Below are positions 21,596-33,100 of a stretch of 64,000 nt of DNA, in pieces. Source of the stretch: Rhipicephalus microplus (lineage: Eukaryota; Arthropoda; Arachnida; Ixodida; Ixodidae); assembly GCF_043290135.1 (NCBI RefSeq), contig NC_134710.1, positions 205,126,692 to 205,190,691 on the forward strand, read 5' to 3'. The notes below the pieces were generated by a model. That model was given only the letters and a program-made list of their open reading frames with translations, made no database searches and was not told where the DNA came from. A program made the translations under genes and the position numbers. The stretch's first letter is position 1. Each line of letters begins with the position of its first letter.

Positions 21596-21596
<1 letters not shown>
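21427..21596 (+). repeat. 3' LTR of element 1
   Basis: 170 bp, two mismatches to the 5' LTR. It runs directly into the (TA)n tract. Confidence 0.96.
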
Positions 21597-21676
<80 letters not shown>

Positions 21677-21701
21677 GTGTGTGTGTGTGTGTGTGTGTGT
21701 A
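21597..21701. repeat. (TA)n(TG)n compound microsatellite
   Basis: About 39 TA units (21597-21674) followed by about 13 TG units. The flank on the other side of element 1 ends in ATATATAT, so the tract is probably the expanded insertion site. Confidence 0.97.
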
Positions 21702-21734
21702 GTCCGTACGAAAGGTTAACCAGTGAAAGCTGAA

Positions 21735-22073
21735 ACATGCAGCCTTGCTGTTTCGCAGTGGGTTCAATCCGCCGTGTAACTGGTTACTGGTTACATGTTC
21801 GTGTTCTTAATAAGAATTAGACATCAGACACACCTTTCGCTCGGGTATACCACCCTGTTTATTTCACATGCCCGCACAGTGCGTCTCTCATGACCATGGT
21901 TATAGTGGAATGTAACGAGCGGTTAAACGCCTTTCGCAATGCTTTCACCACAGTGGTTGTTCTCGAATTAAAGGCGGTCAGAGACGTCGCAGTCGAAGAC
22001 AATGCGCCGCTGAATAAACTGCCGCCAAAAGCGGCGTTCGCCTCGGCTAACGCGCTCCCGGAATCATCACATT
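21735..22073 (+). repeat. Dispersed repeat, family R28, copy 1
   Basis: This ~340-bp block matches 28250-28567 read on the minus strand, by eye at roughly 75-80%. Shared blocks include CATGTTCGTGTTCTTAATAAG, ACACACCTTT, GCTCGGGTATACCACC, TGTTTATTTCACATG, GAGCGGTTAAA and TTTCGCAATGC. An open frame in both copies keeps ECNERL-x-AFRNA and VVLE-x-x-AV. The block has no tRNA-like head except a weak GGTTCAATCC. Family identity is unknown; it may be a non-autonomous transposon fragment or part of a larger coding element. Confidence 0.7.
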
Positions 22074-22307
22074 AGAGAGTTATAGCTTACCGTTAGCGTG
22101 ATAGTGGAGGTTAAGGAAATAGAAATACCGTGCAACAACCACTTGTTGCGGACAGCATCTTACAGTTTAGCGGGATAGCGTTTACGTGATTTACGTGCCC
22201 CAGCTGGGATGGTGGCGCCACCTATGAGAGTGCTGAGGAGTAAGAAAAGCGAAAAAGAAAGGAAAACGAGAATGTCTTCCAGTGTCACAACGCGAAGCAT
22301 TGTTACA
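22074..22307. other. Spacer between repeat copy and LINE
   Basis: No gene recognised. Includes ATGGTGGCGCCACCTATGAG, an inverted GGTGGCGCCACC core of no evident function. Confidence 0.4.
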
Positions 22308-24410
22308 AGTTTATTTATTTATTTATTTATTTACAATACTGCCAGTCTCTTACGAGAACAAAGCAGGAGGGCATGAGTTACAGAATACAATGAATGCTAA
22401 GTACTTTCTTACAGGCGGCATACAGAGCTGTAGTTATTTTAAAATTGGTAATAATAATCCTAGTTACATAGAAACATTAAACATAGGTATTTATGCACTC
22501 CAAATATTCACACTTCGGAAGCAGCGAACTGAATCTTTGCTGCATAAAAGAATCAATACAGTTTTAAACAGAGAAGGCATTGTGTACACTTATACATCCA
22601 AATAAATACTACTGGAAAACAATAATGGAGGTCATGGTTGAAGAAAGCCTTTGTCTCAAAATATAGTCTCAATTTTTGAAGTGAATTCTGCCAGTGGTGG
22701 TGCGTTAGTAATGGAGGGATCTGACCTATTCCATTCGCTGATTGACAGGGGGAAAAAGGATTGCTTGAAACAGTCGTTGTTGGAAGCGTATTCTTTGATA
22801 GTGTATGCATGTTTATGTCGTAGTGTTCGTGATTCTGCCAAAGATATGTACCTGGATGCGTCGATCCGGCTGTGGTTATGCAGAATGTGGTATAGAAATT
22901 TGAAACGCGCGATTTTTGCTCTTGTTGCAAGCGTGGGTAGACCGGAGGTTTCTAAAAGGTTTGTGGGCGAGTCGGTGCGTTTGTACTTATTATGTATAAA
23001 CCTAATGGCCTTCTTTTGAACCCGTTCAACTTTTGCAATATTAGTAACACCTTGCGGGAACCACACAGTGTTAGCGTACTCCAAGATTGGTCGCACGAAT
23101 GTGGTGTTAGTTAGGAGCCTAGTATCTGTCGGCGCGTAGGGTAAACGCCTTCGTAGGAAAAACAGTTTACGCAAAGCCGATGCTGTAACATTGTTAATGT
23201 GCGCATCCCATCTTAATTCGGAAGTCAAGGTGACACCAAGATACTTCTGCTGCGTAACTCTTTGTAAAGGTACGCCGTTAATTGTATAGGTAAAGTCGGA
23301 GGGTTCTTTTTTTCCTGGTTACCGTCATGCAAACTGTTTTTGTTAGGTTAATTAACATTTGCCACTGCTCACACCAGTGAGCAATCTTGCTCAATGAATT
23401 ATTTAAAGATAAATGGTCATCCGAACTGTTAATTGCTCTATAAATAATGCAGTCGTCTGCGAAAAGTTTAATTTTGCAGTCTATGTTATCAGTGGTGTAA
23501 TTTATGTAAATTAGAAATAATAATGGCCCTAGGACGGAGCCTTGGGGAACACCTGACTTAACTGGAGCCGTCCACGACGATACTCCTTCGAAAACCACGA
23601 ACTGTGACCGGTTTATAAGAAAGTCTCTTACCCAGTTCGTAATTTCCCCATCCCCAATAATGTTCTGCAATTTCGAAATCAGTTTAGTATGACACACTCG
23701 ATCGAACGCTTTTGCTAAATCAAGTAGGATTACGTCAGTTTGGCCGCGGTTGTTTATACTGAGTGCAAGGTCGTGGACAACCTCGGTAAGCTGCGTGATT
23801 GTTGATAAACCTTTCCGGAAGCCATGTTGATGGGGGGACAGAAGATTGTTGTTTTCTAGAAATATAGTTAAATGCTTAGCGATTATATGCTCTAGTATCT
23901 TACATGACGTACTGGTGAGGGATATAGGTCTAAAATTAGAAGGAACAGCGGTATCTCCGGTTTTGTGTATGGGTATCACCTTTGCTATTTTCCATTCTGA
24001 TGGCAGTTTTGCTGTTTCTATAGATTTGCGATAAATTATGCCGAGGTATTTACTGCACAGTTCTGCGTATCGAAAAAGAAATTCATTTGCAATATCATCG
24101 TGGCCACTGGCTTTCTTCGTGTCTAGATTCAAAAGTAGGTTAAGAATCCCGGGGTCGCTTATAACTAATGGTTCAATGGGAATTCGGGCTGTAGGCAAGG
24201 CCGCAGGAGTGGTGCCATCGTCATCAGTAAAGACAGATTGAAAATAATCGTTGAAGATATTGGCCTGGTTTGTTTTATCGCTATCGCTTAAACACGACTT
24301 TGTTTCAGCGGTAGGGCGAAAATGTTTCCAGAATCGGTGAGGGTTGTTTTTTATGTAACACGGAAGCGTTGAAGTAAAATATTGCCTTTTGGCGATATTT
24401 TACTTCAACG
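22308..24410 (-). mobile_element. CR1-like non-LTR retrotransposon, 5' truncated
   Basis: The minus-strand element has an RT-bearing ORF2 remnant, a 3' untranslated part, and a 3' tail of (AAAT)n (seen on + as TTTATTTATTTATTT at 22312-22335). The endonuclease half is missing. The 5' end coincides with a cluster of direct and inverted copies of a 15-16 base motif. Clade assignment to CR1/Jockey-like elements rests on RT motifs only. Confidence 0.9.
22656..24395 (-). pseudogene. Reverse transcriptase of CR1-like LINE, frameshifted
   Basis: Read on minus, the order is a linker (NNPHRFWKHF), then RT motifs KASGHDDI, NFRPISLTS, QHGFRKG, LLDLAKAFD, SGVPQGSVLGPLLFL and the catalytic FADDCIIY. The thumb/connection region follows (SELRWDAHI, RPILEYA, VQKKAIRFI). 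The first part is open at 23278-24198 and the second at 22656-23228, in another phase. The break falls at an A7-8 run near 23307-23314, where one base changes the frame. Upstream of 24198 the frame is still readable to about 24395. Catalytic aspartates are intact, so decay appears limited to the frameshift and truncation. Confidence 0.92.
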
Positions 24411-24450
24411 TGGTCGTTGAAGTAAAATACGGTGGTGGTTGAAGTTTTAC
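24367..24450. repeat. Foldback cluster at the LINE 5' junction
   Basis: The motif CGTTGAAGTAAAATAT (24367-24382) is followed by its exact reverse complement at 24395-24410, with a 12-base loop (TGCC-TTTT-GGCG) that itself pairs. The direct motif recurs at 24415-24429 and a weaker one at 24437-24450. One arm is LINE coding sequence; the others are extra copies. Confidence 0.85.
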
Positions 24451-24454
24451 TAGA

Positions 24455-26239
24455 GTGGTGGTCGTTTTCCCATCCATTTATTAGTACTAGGAGTAAATAA
24501 TTATGAACCACGCATGAAACGCCGAATCATTTATGTTGTCGATTCGTTTACATTGATCAAGTAGTTAGGCCTAGACACTTTCGAATTGGGAAGCTATCTC
24601 AAAAACTACGCTAACTTATCCGTAATACTCAGTCATCGAAGCTAACTGAAGGCAAGAGAAGCGAATTTACACAGTCGTTTGCTACAAACGAAGTGAACCT
24701 TTCAACAACTGTGCCGAAACCACTTCGAAGTGGGCGTCCGAGAGCACCGCCATGTTTTACGCAACCTACGTACACCTTCGTTAACACGGTAACGTTAAAT
24801 CTGAGAATAGTTCGCGTACGGTAAGCGGTACGGGTTACGTACGTATCTGAGCATGCACGCTTCGGTCCCTCTATTACGGTACGCCCGGTATCCAAGTAAG
24901 CCCGGTAAACCATAACTGTCTATTGACGCCGCAATGCCACGTTGTTGCAAGCATCTCGAGCCAACTCGGCGGGCAGGTTTCAGGTTTCAACTGTTGCGTG
25001 CGGTATCAGCGCCCCAGCTGCGACGACGTTATTCACAATGCAGCCAATCGCATGCGTGCTCTGGAACGACAGAATTGATATCACAACAAATGGAGAGCGC
25101 CTATGACACCGCTGCCGGATGGTTTTTCATGTATTTTAGCCATACACAGATGTCACTTCAAACAATAAACACGTTAGAAAGTCTATTTAATTAAACCTCT
25201 TTCGTTCCTGGCGTCCTCTAAAAAGGACAGGAAGATATTTTGCGACCAATGTTGTCATAACGCAACCAGAAATTGTGAGAGATGTCCTAACTATCCTCAA
25301 TACACCTGTGCAAGCATTGCTAGTAATTTTTTTTTTGACGTCGTCTTTCTTGAAACTCTGCAAAGTTGAAAACAAAACTGTGGAACGCGATAACGATGCC
25401 ACTCGCCACAATGAAAGAGGGAATTACACATTCGGTTAACTGTAAGATCAGTAGCTATCGTATTTTGTCATGTTGTTTCTAAGATGTCTAACTTGCAATT
25501 TACAAAGTTGGATTTCCCTAACACTAACCTATCTCACACAGCAGTGTAACATCTTCATGTTCTAAATATGGGACACCAGTGTTCAGTGGTTGTCAAACCT
25601 CTGAACGCATTCAGGATAATCCAGTTGTAGAGCTCTTGTAAAAGCTCCTAATTTTTTGTTATTTTAGTCGAGAAACCTGCCCACATCATTTAGATAATAT
25701 GTAAGGTGTTTGTAATAGCGAGATTGTAGGTAATGAATTTTATTTCGTTTTATGAAATATAATTATGATGCATGGTGGAGCTAGATGCAAACGACGATGA
25801 AATGTAGTTCAATCAGCTTTCTATTGCAAACATTGGCGAAAATAATTGGGGCAATATAAAGCAGGATTCGACAATTTTTAAAAATGTTGGATCTTCCAGA
25901 ACGTTCAATAAGGCCATTCAAGTGCAATGAGAAGCTTTGTATCACGAGCGCAAAGACTTGCTATTGGAAATTTTAGGCGCTGAAACTAATACGTGTTCGC
26001 TGTATGTTAGTTTTACAACAATAACCCACACTAATACGGTCGAATAATTAGATGTATTTAAATTCATCATTTTTCACTTTATAACCATTAAGCCCTGGTG
26101 TCCTGTATATAGGAAATGGAGCCATTTTTGTGGTGTATTGAGGAGAAGCTCAGAAAAAAATATTTTCGTGTTCTTCAGGTTGTAGTAACTCTATCGACGA
26201 GAAACAAAAATGTCTGCCAGTTGAAAAAATTCAGGGCTT
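24455..26239. other. Unassigned intergenic DNA
   Basis: No gene recognised. The start (24454-24480, GTGGTGGTCGTTTTCCCA) repeats at 26329-26346 next to a SINE head. 24740-25080 is GC-richer with several TACGGTACG-type blocks but no domain. Confidence 0.45.
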
Positions 26240-26370
26240 CAAGAGTGGGTGAAAATCTACTTGTCGTGGGGAGGAGCCCCATCTACAGCCTTTCGGTAAC
26301 GCATCCGATGCTCTACCGATTGAGCTACAGTGGTGGTCGTTTTCCCAACCACTTTATTAGGTATTTATTT
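26240..26370 (-). mobile_element. tRNA-derived SINE, family 2 (minus strand)
   Basis: On minus: TGGGAAAACGACCACCACTG, then GTAGCTCAATCGGTAGAGC (clear A box) and ATCGGATGCGTTACCGAAAGG. The B box is eroded. The arrangement matches the head of the copy at 16065, and the same GGGAAAACGACCACCACT leader stands at 24454-24473. Confidence 0.65.
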
Positions 26371-26653
26371 CTGCGTAATAAGCTGCTCTTATTGATTTTA
26401 TTTGGTTGTCTGTCAAAGAAACGAGCCTTTGTTCAACCCTTACTGTTTCTTTCATTCACAGTTAAGGTCTAGTTCCGGCAGACTTGATGCGCAGGGTACT
26501 GGATGAGAGCTTATTCTTCAGCTTCCAGCTCGTATTAAAATCACGTGCTGAGTGGTGCCAAGTGGCAAAAAAAAAATTTGTGCTCCACACCCACCACACT
26601 CACGGTCACGACGGCGAGCAGTGCTGCAAACATTCGGGAGCGACACACTTGCG

Positions 26654-26744
26654 AAACAGTGAATAAAAGAAAGAAAGAAGAAAATAAATAATGGAAGGGA
26701 AGTAAGGAAGGAAAAAAAAAAGAAAGCAGGCAGGCAGGCGGGAT
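26654..26744. repeat. Purine-rich low-complexity tract
   Basis: Long A/G strand bias with GAAAGAAAGAAG, GGAAGGAAAAA and CAGGCAGGCAGG. It generates spurious hydrophobic open frames on the minus strand. Confidence 0.85.
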
Positions 26745-28249
26745 GGACGCAAAATAAGTGTGCATGGCACCAGCGTTCCCTCATCTAGCTTTAATTTCCA
26801 TGAAATCAACGCAAACTAAGCAAACTGCAAATTCGGTGCATACACTGACAGAAAACCCATGAAAATACAGATTGTATCCATCAAAAAAGCCCTACATTGC
26901 ATAGTACCCGTAAGTACCCGGTGACTCAACGCTACTCTTGAATAATAAATGTAGCTACTTAATAAAACAAACGGAAATATTGCAAAGGTTCAATTTTGAA
27001 TGTTCTTAGTTCAGGCTGTCGCTAATAAATGTCGCTCACTGGTGGCTTCGAAGCCCGAGCGAGCGTGCAAGTTCGTAGTCTTCAAAAGAAAGAAAAATGC
27101 GAAAAATTGAAAGTGATCAAGAACTGGCCCGGCTAGGTCTAAATTAGCCACCTAATGGCCAAATACGAACAATAGTAGCACAAACCACACGTAAATACAG
27201 CATCGTTAAAATATTTGAAAAGTCATTATAATTATTGCACGTTTCCGCTGCCATGAAACGTGTCTTATTACAAAGCATCATCGTAGTGCTCTTAGGTCCC
27301 TTTGTTCTATGTGACGGTGTTCTTTCTGCAAAGTTACCTAATCTAAGAACACATATGTAAAATCTTTATGTTTGCAATTCATGTAGCTATGTGACTTGAA
27401 ACATCTTACGATACACCCTGCCGCTAAAGGACAGTTGCGTGCCATTTCGTGATACAAATTACTGCACCCTTTCTCTCACTATACAAACATACCTTTCTAC
27501 TACGAAAGTGCGCATTCTCACTAGCATTGTGTGAATAGGTTTTCCAACAAAAACTGTCAGTGTACAAGCAACTTTGTGTCCACGTCACTCACTAACAAGA
27601 GCGAAAGAATAAATGGCACACAAAAGATACTCGAGGGAAGGTGGTGGACCTTTGGCGTTAAATTCAGTCCCTTTCTTATATCAGTTGTTCATTTTTTTTA
27701 ATTCTACTAGATAGAAACTGAAACCGTGAATCAAGCGACGCAGCCAAGAACCTAAAAAGGCACAACAAATTTCATATATGCTACCCAGGTCAGCCCAAAT
27801 GTCAGTGGCTGCGACATTCACAATTCAATAAAACTAGTGATTGGGAGCTTTCCAGTACATGACCGCTAAGTTGCGCAGTGCCCACGTTTTCTCTACCTTT
27901 CTCCACCGCCTGCTGAAGTACCTCATAGCACTATCTGAGCAAAAGGGATCTACACTTTCTAATGATTGGTGACATGACTTGGCCGAAATTCTATTACAGC
28001 GAGCAAGAAAGGAGGTCTATTATGTATTTTGCTGAAAGCTCCGTGTTGAAGGGTATTACTAGTGTTGCTCAACAAGTGATTTTCTACATAAAAGGGGAAG
28101 ATTCGCAACACCACGCAAGAATTATGTGAATACGGTACGTTGTGAGCAAAGTCATGGGCCACCTTTTAGGATGAGAGTTTCTCCTGAAACCTCCCTGCCA
28201 AGTCGGCTCATGATTTCAGACGCTTGGAAACACGTGGTGTTGAGACGTC
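26745..28249. other. Unassigned AT-rich intergenic DNA
   Basis: No gene, SINE head or recognisable transposon protein seen. Confidence 0.5.
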
Positions 28250-28567
28250 AACGTGATGATTGCAGAGGTGCGTTCGCCTCTGTTTTCTGCGGGAGTTTCT
28301 TCGGCGGCACATTGGATTCGGCTGCGACGTCTCTACCGCCTGTGGTTCAAGAACAACCAATGTGATTAACGCATTGCGAAACGCCTTTAACCGCTCATTG
28401 CATTCTTTCATGACCACGATCATGAAAGACGAACTGTGCAGCCATGTCAAATAAACAAGGTGGTATATTCGAGCAAAAGGTGTGTCTAAATCTTATTAAG
28501 AAAACGAACATGCAACGAATAACCAGTGACAAGCGCATTGAACCTACTGCAAAACACCGGGGCTTTA
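28250..28567 (-). repeat. Dispersed repeat, family R28, copy 2
   Basis: Minus-strand counterpart of 21735-22073. Shared landmarks are a TGCAGTRGGTTCAATGCG-like start, CATGTTCGTTTTCTTAATAAG, GAATATACCACC, TGTTTATTTGACATG and GAGCGGTTAAAGGCGTTTCG. Both copies end at AATCATCAC(A/G)TT. Confidence 0.7.
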
Positions 28568-29099
28568 ATTGTTGTAATAAAGAAAGTATTAATACAACAA
28601 TGTTACAAGCTTTGTTTAGTCAGCCGGAAAAAAACATCACAGTGAAGCGGAAAACTTGGCGTGTTCCAGCAACACCGGTACGCTGGCGTTGGGAAGTGAA
28701 CTGCAGTGGTTTCACTCACGCAAAACGTGTCACTAAAGCTACAGGACGTTGTGCTCAAAGTTAGCTGTGCCACCTCTCGGGAGAATGATTTATGGAATTA
28801 CTGTGATAATAAAAAGAATCAAACAATATAACAGTCACTAACAGCCGTATAAACTATGTGACATGAAAAGCAGTGAGGGTGTTTGGCTGCTTCAGTTCTC
28901 TTGCCTACGACAAAACGTAGTCACAAAAGTCCATGTAGTTAGAGATTTGAAGAGCCGGCTTTGATTAGGGGTGCTTTACAAAACTCATTCATAGAGGTGG
29001 CGGTAAATTATTTAGACGATTCAAGAGCTCCAAGGAGCCCGCAGGGGAGTATCGAATTACCACAGCGTCACCAAAGATAATATTTTTGTGTGTAATTAT
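28568..29099. other. Unassigned intergenic DNA
   Basis: No recognisable gene or repeat family. Confidence 0.45.
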
Positions 29100-29335
29100 G
29101 GTGATATTGGCGGTTTAAGGTCGCAGAACTAGGACATGATTATGAGACGTGCCGGAAGGAAGGGTACTGAAAATTTTGATAATCTCGTGCATTTAACGTG
29201 CGCTGTCGTAGCACAGTACACGGGCCTCTAGAATTTTGCCCCTATCGTAATGCGACCGGTGCGGCCGAAGTCGAACCTGCGACTTTTGGGTCAGCAGCCG
29301 AGCGCCGTAACCACTGCACAAATGCGGCGACCTGG
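29100..29335 (-). mobile_element. tRNA-derived SINE, family 1, diverged (minus strand)
   Basis: On minus, GTGCAGTGGTTACGGCGCTCGG (A-box region) and GTCGCAGGTTCGACTTCGGC (B box) precede GCCCGTGTACTGTG, GCGCACGTTAAATG, AAAATTTTCAGTACCCTTCC and GTCTCATAATCATG. These follow the family-1 consensus order but are strongly mutated, so this is an older copy. Confidence 0.8.
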
Positions 29336-29859
29336 TGGAAACAAGTTCTGCTACTATCGGGACTTCAGGGTTTGAAAGATTGTTTTTAAAGCTAAAATGG
29401 CTTTGTTGTCTCATCAGCAGCACGTGATACCATTAGAAGGTATTATGCTGAAAGACTTCCTATGACTAGAATCCATATGCATAAAAATACGATCATTAAA
29501 ACACATCAAGAATGATCTCAAAGAAACAAGGAGAGTTCCAAGTTCCACAATACTGATATAGTGAAAAATTTGTTATAAACAAAAAAAATTATGAGAAGAT
29601 GCAATAGAAAAATAGATGTGAGTATACATTTATCCTTTACAAAGTGAGTGCATGTTACAATGGTAAGAGAGAAAAAGCAATAGAAGAATGGAGAAAGGCA
29701 GGAAATTCAACCAAATTTGTAGCATCTGGTTCGCAACCCGACACCAATTGGAGAGGAAAAAAAGATAAAAATGAAAGCAGAGAGAAAAGGAATTGCACGA
29801 AAAAGAATGTAGTAAATACAAGGCACTACGTGAAAGTACTGAAGCCTATTCAATAATTC
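29336..29859. other. Unassigned AT-rich DNA
   Basis: No recognisable gene. A-rich on + at 29640-29820. Confidence 0.45.
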
Positions 29860-30570
29860 CCTGCCAGTTCAGTAACGCCATAATGAATTTTCGGTGTGAC
29901 GAGAGCTCAGGATGTCTTTTGATCACCGTCTGTTCTAACGCGAGTCTGTCGTCAAAGTGGGCGAACAAAACAGCGAGCGCCAGTCTGCGTGTGTTGTAGT
30001 GAGGACACCGGCTAATATAATCTTATATCATTTCTGTGCAGCCGCAGTACTTGCAAGCATCACTGGCTTTTATGCCGATTCGAAAGGTTTGGTGAAAGCG
30101 ATGCCTAGGCCCATTATACCAAACACCGTTGTCTCGAGTCGCGAAAATCAGGACGGATTTTAATATCGACCGACGAGTCTAGTCGATGCAACCGTGGGCG
30201 CGGAAAACTTTGACTGTTTCACATGAATTTTCGGTCTTCACCAGCAAGTTTGTGAATATTCAATGCCGCAATTGTTCTTGAGATTGGAATTGAATCTTGT
30301 ATGTCGTATGTCCTCTACGTGTCCACATCTAGCAGCTGCATTGGCATGTTCGTTGCCCAATATGACTAGAGAGTGCCTACAGAGCCTCAGTGACGGGTAC
30401 GTGAAGCCCTTGCACAAGAGGAAATGAAGCAGTTTGATAATTTAAAAACAGCAGCTGCTCTTGAGGTCTCCGGTGTAAGCAAATATCAAGCACTGAGGAG
30501 CTGATTAGGAGTCAGCGAGCGCACTCCATCTACGCAGAGCGCCAAGTTCTGCAGCGGTCATTGTCATTAG
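29860..30570 (-). pseudogene. Decayed LINE C-terminal region (RNase H and zinc-knuckle end)
   Basis: In shifted minus frames I can follow fragments of the C-terminal half of an RNase H-bearing LINE protein: AELGALR near 30540, then HANAAARCGHVED near 30320, then the pattern LHRLDSS...IRPDFRDS...CKYCGCTE near 30180-30030. Many stops and frame changes interrupt it. The fragment order parallels the better preserved LINE at 38450-39575. No function remains. Confidence 0.55.
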
Positions 30571-31030
30571 GTGGGATAGCTTATTTGTACGGTGGTGATT
30601 TTTGTACGGAAGATCACCGACCTTGCAGACCTATTGACAGTGGTTGTGACGTCACTACAAATGTGACCATGCTCGCTGCATGACTGAAACAACAAGAGCA
30701 GAAAAGGCTGCCCAAGCGCTATAGAAAGGAGAGCAGTGCGTCACCAACCATATAGTTGGTGAGGAGTTATTGCTTCAGCAATTTTAAAGCATCACAACTT
30801 TTCGTGCGAGCATGAACTATTTGTTTGCCGTTTTGTGGTAATCGAAGCTGTTGAAGCCAATAGCATCACTGCTTGAGATTATTTCTAAGGTGGTGTAAAA
30901 CTAGTCCTATTAACGTTGTACCAGATATTTTTGCTGTCTGGCAAGCATTGAGATAGAACTGGTTTGTACTGATTGAGCAGTACTGCGAGGGTTGCGAAAA
31001 GCTTAATTTACACACTTCTCTCCTATACAG
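30571..31030. other. Unassigned intergenic DNA
   Basis: No recognisable gene or repeat. Confidence 0.4.
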
Positions 31031-31260
31031 TTCGCTTCGGTGGATCAGTGGTTAGTGTGCTCGGCTGCTGACCCGGTGGTTGCGGGTTCGATCCCGGCCA
31101 TGGCGATTGCATTTAGATGGAGGCGAAATGGTAGAATCGCGTGTACCGCGCGTTGTCAGTGCTTGGTTAAGAACACCAGATGGTCGAAATATTCAGTGCC
31201 CTCCACTAAGGCACCCCTCATATTGATCTCCGGGCTTTGGGACGAAAAAATCCACGTCTT
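31031..31260 (+). mobile_element. tRNA-derived SINE, family 1, diverged
   Basis: The head TTCGCTTCGGTGGATCAGTGG and GTGTGCTCGGCTGCTGACCC is followed by a good B box (GCGGGTTCGATCCCGGCC). The body blocks AAGAACACCAGATGGTCG and GTGCCCTCCACTA follow the family consensus. A candidate flanking duplication is TCTCCTATACAG / TCTCCCATACAA. Confidence 0.82.
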
Positions 31261-32843
31261 ATCTCCCATACAAGAAATGTGAGAAATAATTTTGTTTGTC
31301 AGGCTTCTATGACAATGTTATGTAATAAATTCGCTTTCTTGTGAATGATGTTCATGGCACCCGTCAAAAATGTGACGTTGGTTCGGTTTGCCAGCATCAA
31401 GCGTTGTATAAGATTATGGTGTAATAATGCCCGCTTGATATAGTTCTTTATCTCAGTTATTTCTTGTGGTTTTGGAGTGTGTTTTTTACAGTTGTTCAAG
31501 CCTACGAGGAGGGTGCGTCAATGTTAATGAAGAAGTAAGCTCATCTCGGGCTTTGCAGTCACTTATGATTCGGTGCTGATTTATATTTTATGACGGCACT
31601 AAATAAACGAGACACAAAGTACGCTTATCTTGGGTGCACAGTTATTGTCTCACGTCTGTGTTTAGTAGCCACAGCAAGAGCAAGAGTACACAAAATGTGG
31701 ACATTGCATTAGTGTTGCAAGGACCTGGCGTAATCACACAGCGTTATTTTCAAACAGAGTAAATCACACAAACAGCGTCACACAAACAGCGAAATTTGAG
31801 CTGCCATACTCCTATGCAATAGCTGAAGCTGGTCTGAATGAAGCCTTAATGAAATATTATAGAAGCGCGCTATTCAAAGAGATGTCTAGCCATATTATAA
31901 ATCTGAAACTCTTCGATCCTGCAGGGTGTTCCCAAGACACGTTCGTCAGTTGTAGTTTCATTCTTTTCACTTTACTGCATGATTAACGTCTTGTCTTTAC
32001 ATTAAAAACTCTTGCTCTACTTTATTTGATTAACTTGCTGCTTTCTATGTGTTACAGCGTTACGGACTGTGTGATTTCCAGCATTCACCATTATTGTGCA
32101 CAATACGAAGTCACGACTCACGTGTGCACTAAAGCGCACAGCGTGCCCATCTAATCAAAGCGATGTGGTTTTTCATGAGCTTGCTACTGGATGTCAAGAC
32201 AAGCCTGGAAAGCAAGGTGACGGGGGCGGGCATTATGGGGTCGAGAGCACTGAAATTACAGTATGACATAAGCTACTCAGCGGTCTGTCGACACACCACG
32301 ACCTGACTGGTGGAATATTGACCGGGTTTTGTTGCTAGCATGTGGTATCGTGAACCACTGACCAGAAAATCGAAGAGGCTCGATATCTACCCAGAGCAGC
32401 ACACACGCTCAGCGAAAAGAGCAAGCGAATAGAAGACGAGGCGTAAACATGACTCAGAAACACCACCACAGACGGCTTTATCTTCAGCGGAGGTGGCGTC
32501 CTCCCAAAACAGCCATAATTAAATTGCTCTTGGGTAATGAAGGAGCAAACCCCATCGTGGCCTGCATTTCATTAACCTTTAACGAATCTTCTAAGTACTC
32601 CTCCGAAGAAATCTTTGCTTTCAGAAGACCGCCTTTAATCGAATGTTTCGCGGCGTTGCTCTCACTAGAACGTCTTTGATCAAATGGGCGGCACTAGAGT
32701 GACGCTAACAAAAGAAACTATATAGCCGCGATACCGGTTTCAGCTGCGCGAAGGCTATTCGAGAAACGGCATCCGCTAAGCTTATTGCCGCAGCAATGTT
32801 GTCACTGGTATAGCACACAGCGGATTAAGGTTGCTCTTGTTTT
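31261..32843. other. Unassigned intergenic DNA
   Basis: No protein family recognised. The open frame at 32449-32679 (76 codons) has no domain I can name. Confidence 0.45.
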
Positions 32844-32945
32844 AAAGACGATAGTCTTTTTGGGGACTTTCGAAGCAAAAATTTTAGTCCCTCTGTCAGT
32901 CAGTCTGTCAGTCTGCCTGCCTGCCTGCCTGTCTGCCTGCCTGCC

Positions 32946-33006
<61 letters not shown>

Positions 33007-33041
33007 GCCTGCCTGCCTGCCTGCCTGCCTGTCTGTCTGCC

Positions 33042-33100
<59 letters not shown>

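Larger units (their letters stand above)
16256..21596 (+). mobile_element. Ty3/gypsy-type LTR retrotransposon (element 1)
   Basis: The 5.3-kb element is bounded by two 170-bp direct repeats. Between them come a primer-binding-site candidate, gag, a pol with protease, reverse transcriptase, RNase H and integrase in that order, and a G15 polypurine tract. The protease-RT-RNaseH-integrase order defines the Ty3/gypsy type. The LTRs differ at only two positions, so insertion is fairly recent. Pol carries an in-frame TAA and a frameshift, so this copy is not autonomous as read. No env-like frame is present. Flanks are AT microsatellite (ATAT on both sides), consistent with a 4-bp target duplication, though the exact end is ambiguous in the repeat. 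Confidence 0.96.

Noticed and set aside
21520..21767. Tyr-Ile and Thr-His repeat frames on minus
   Set aside because: They arise from the (TA)n(TG)n tract.
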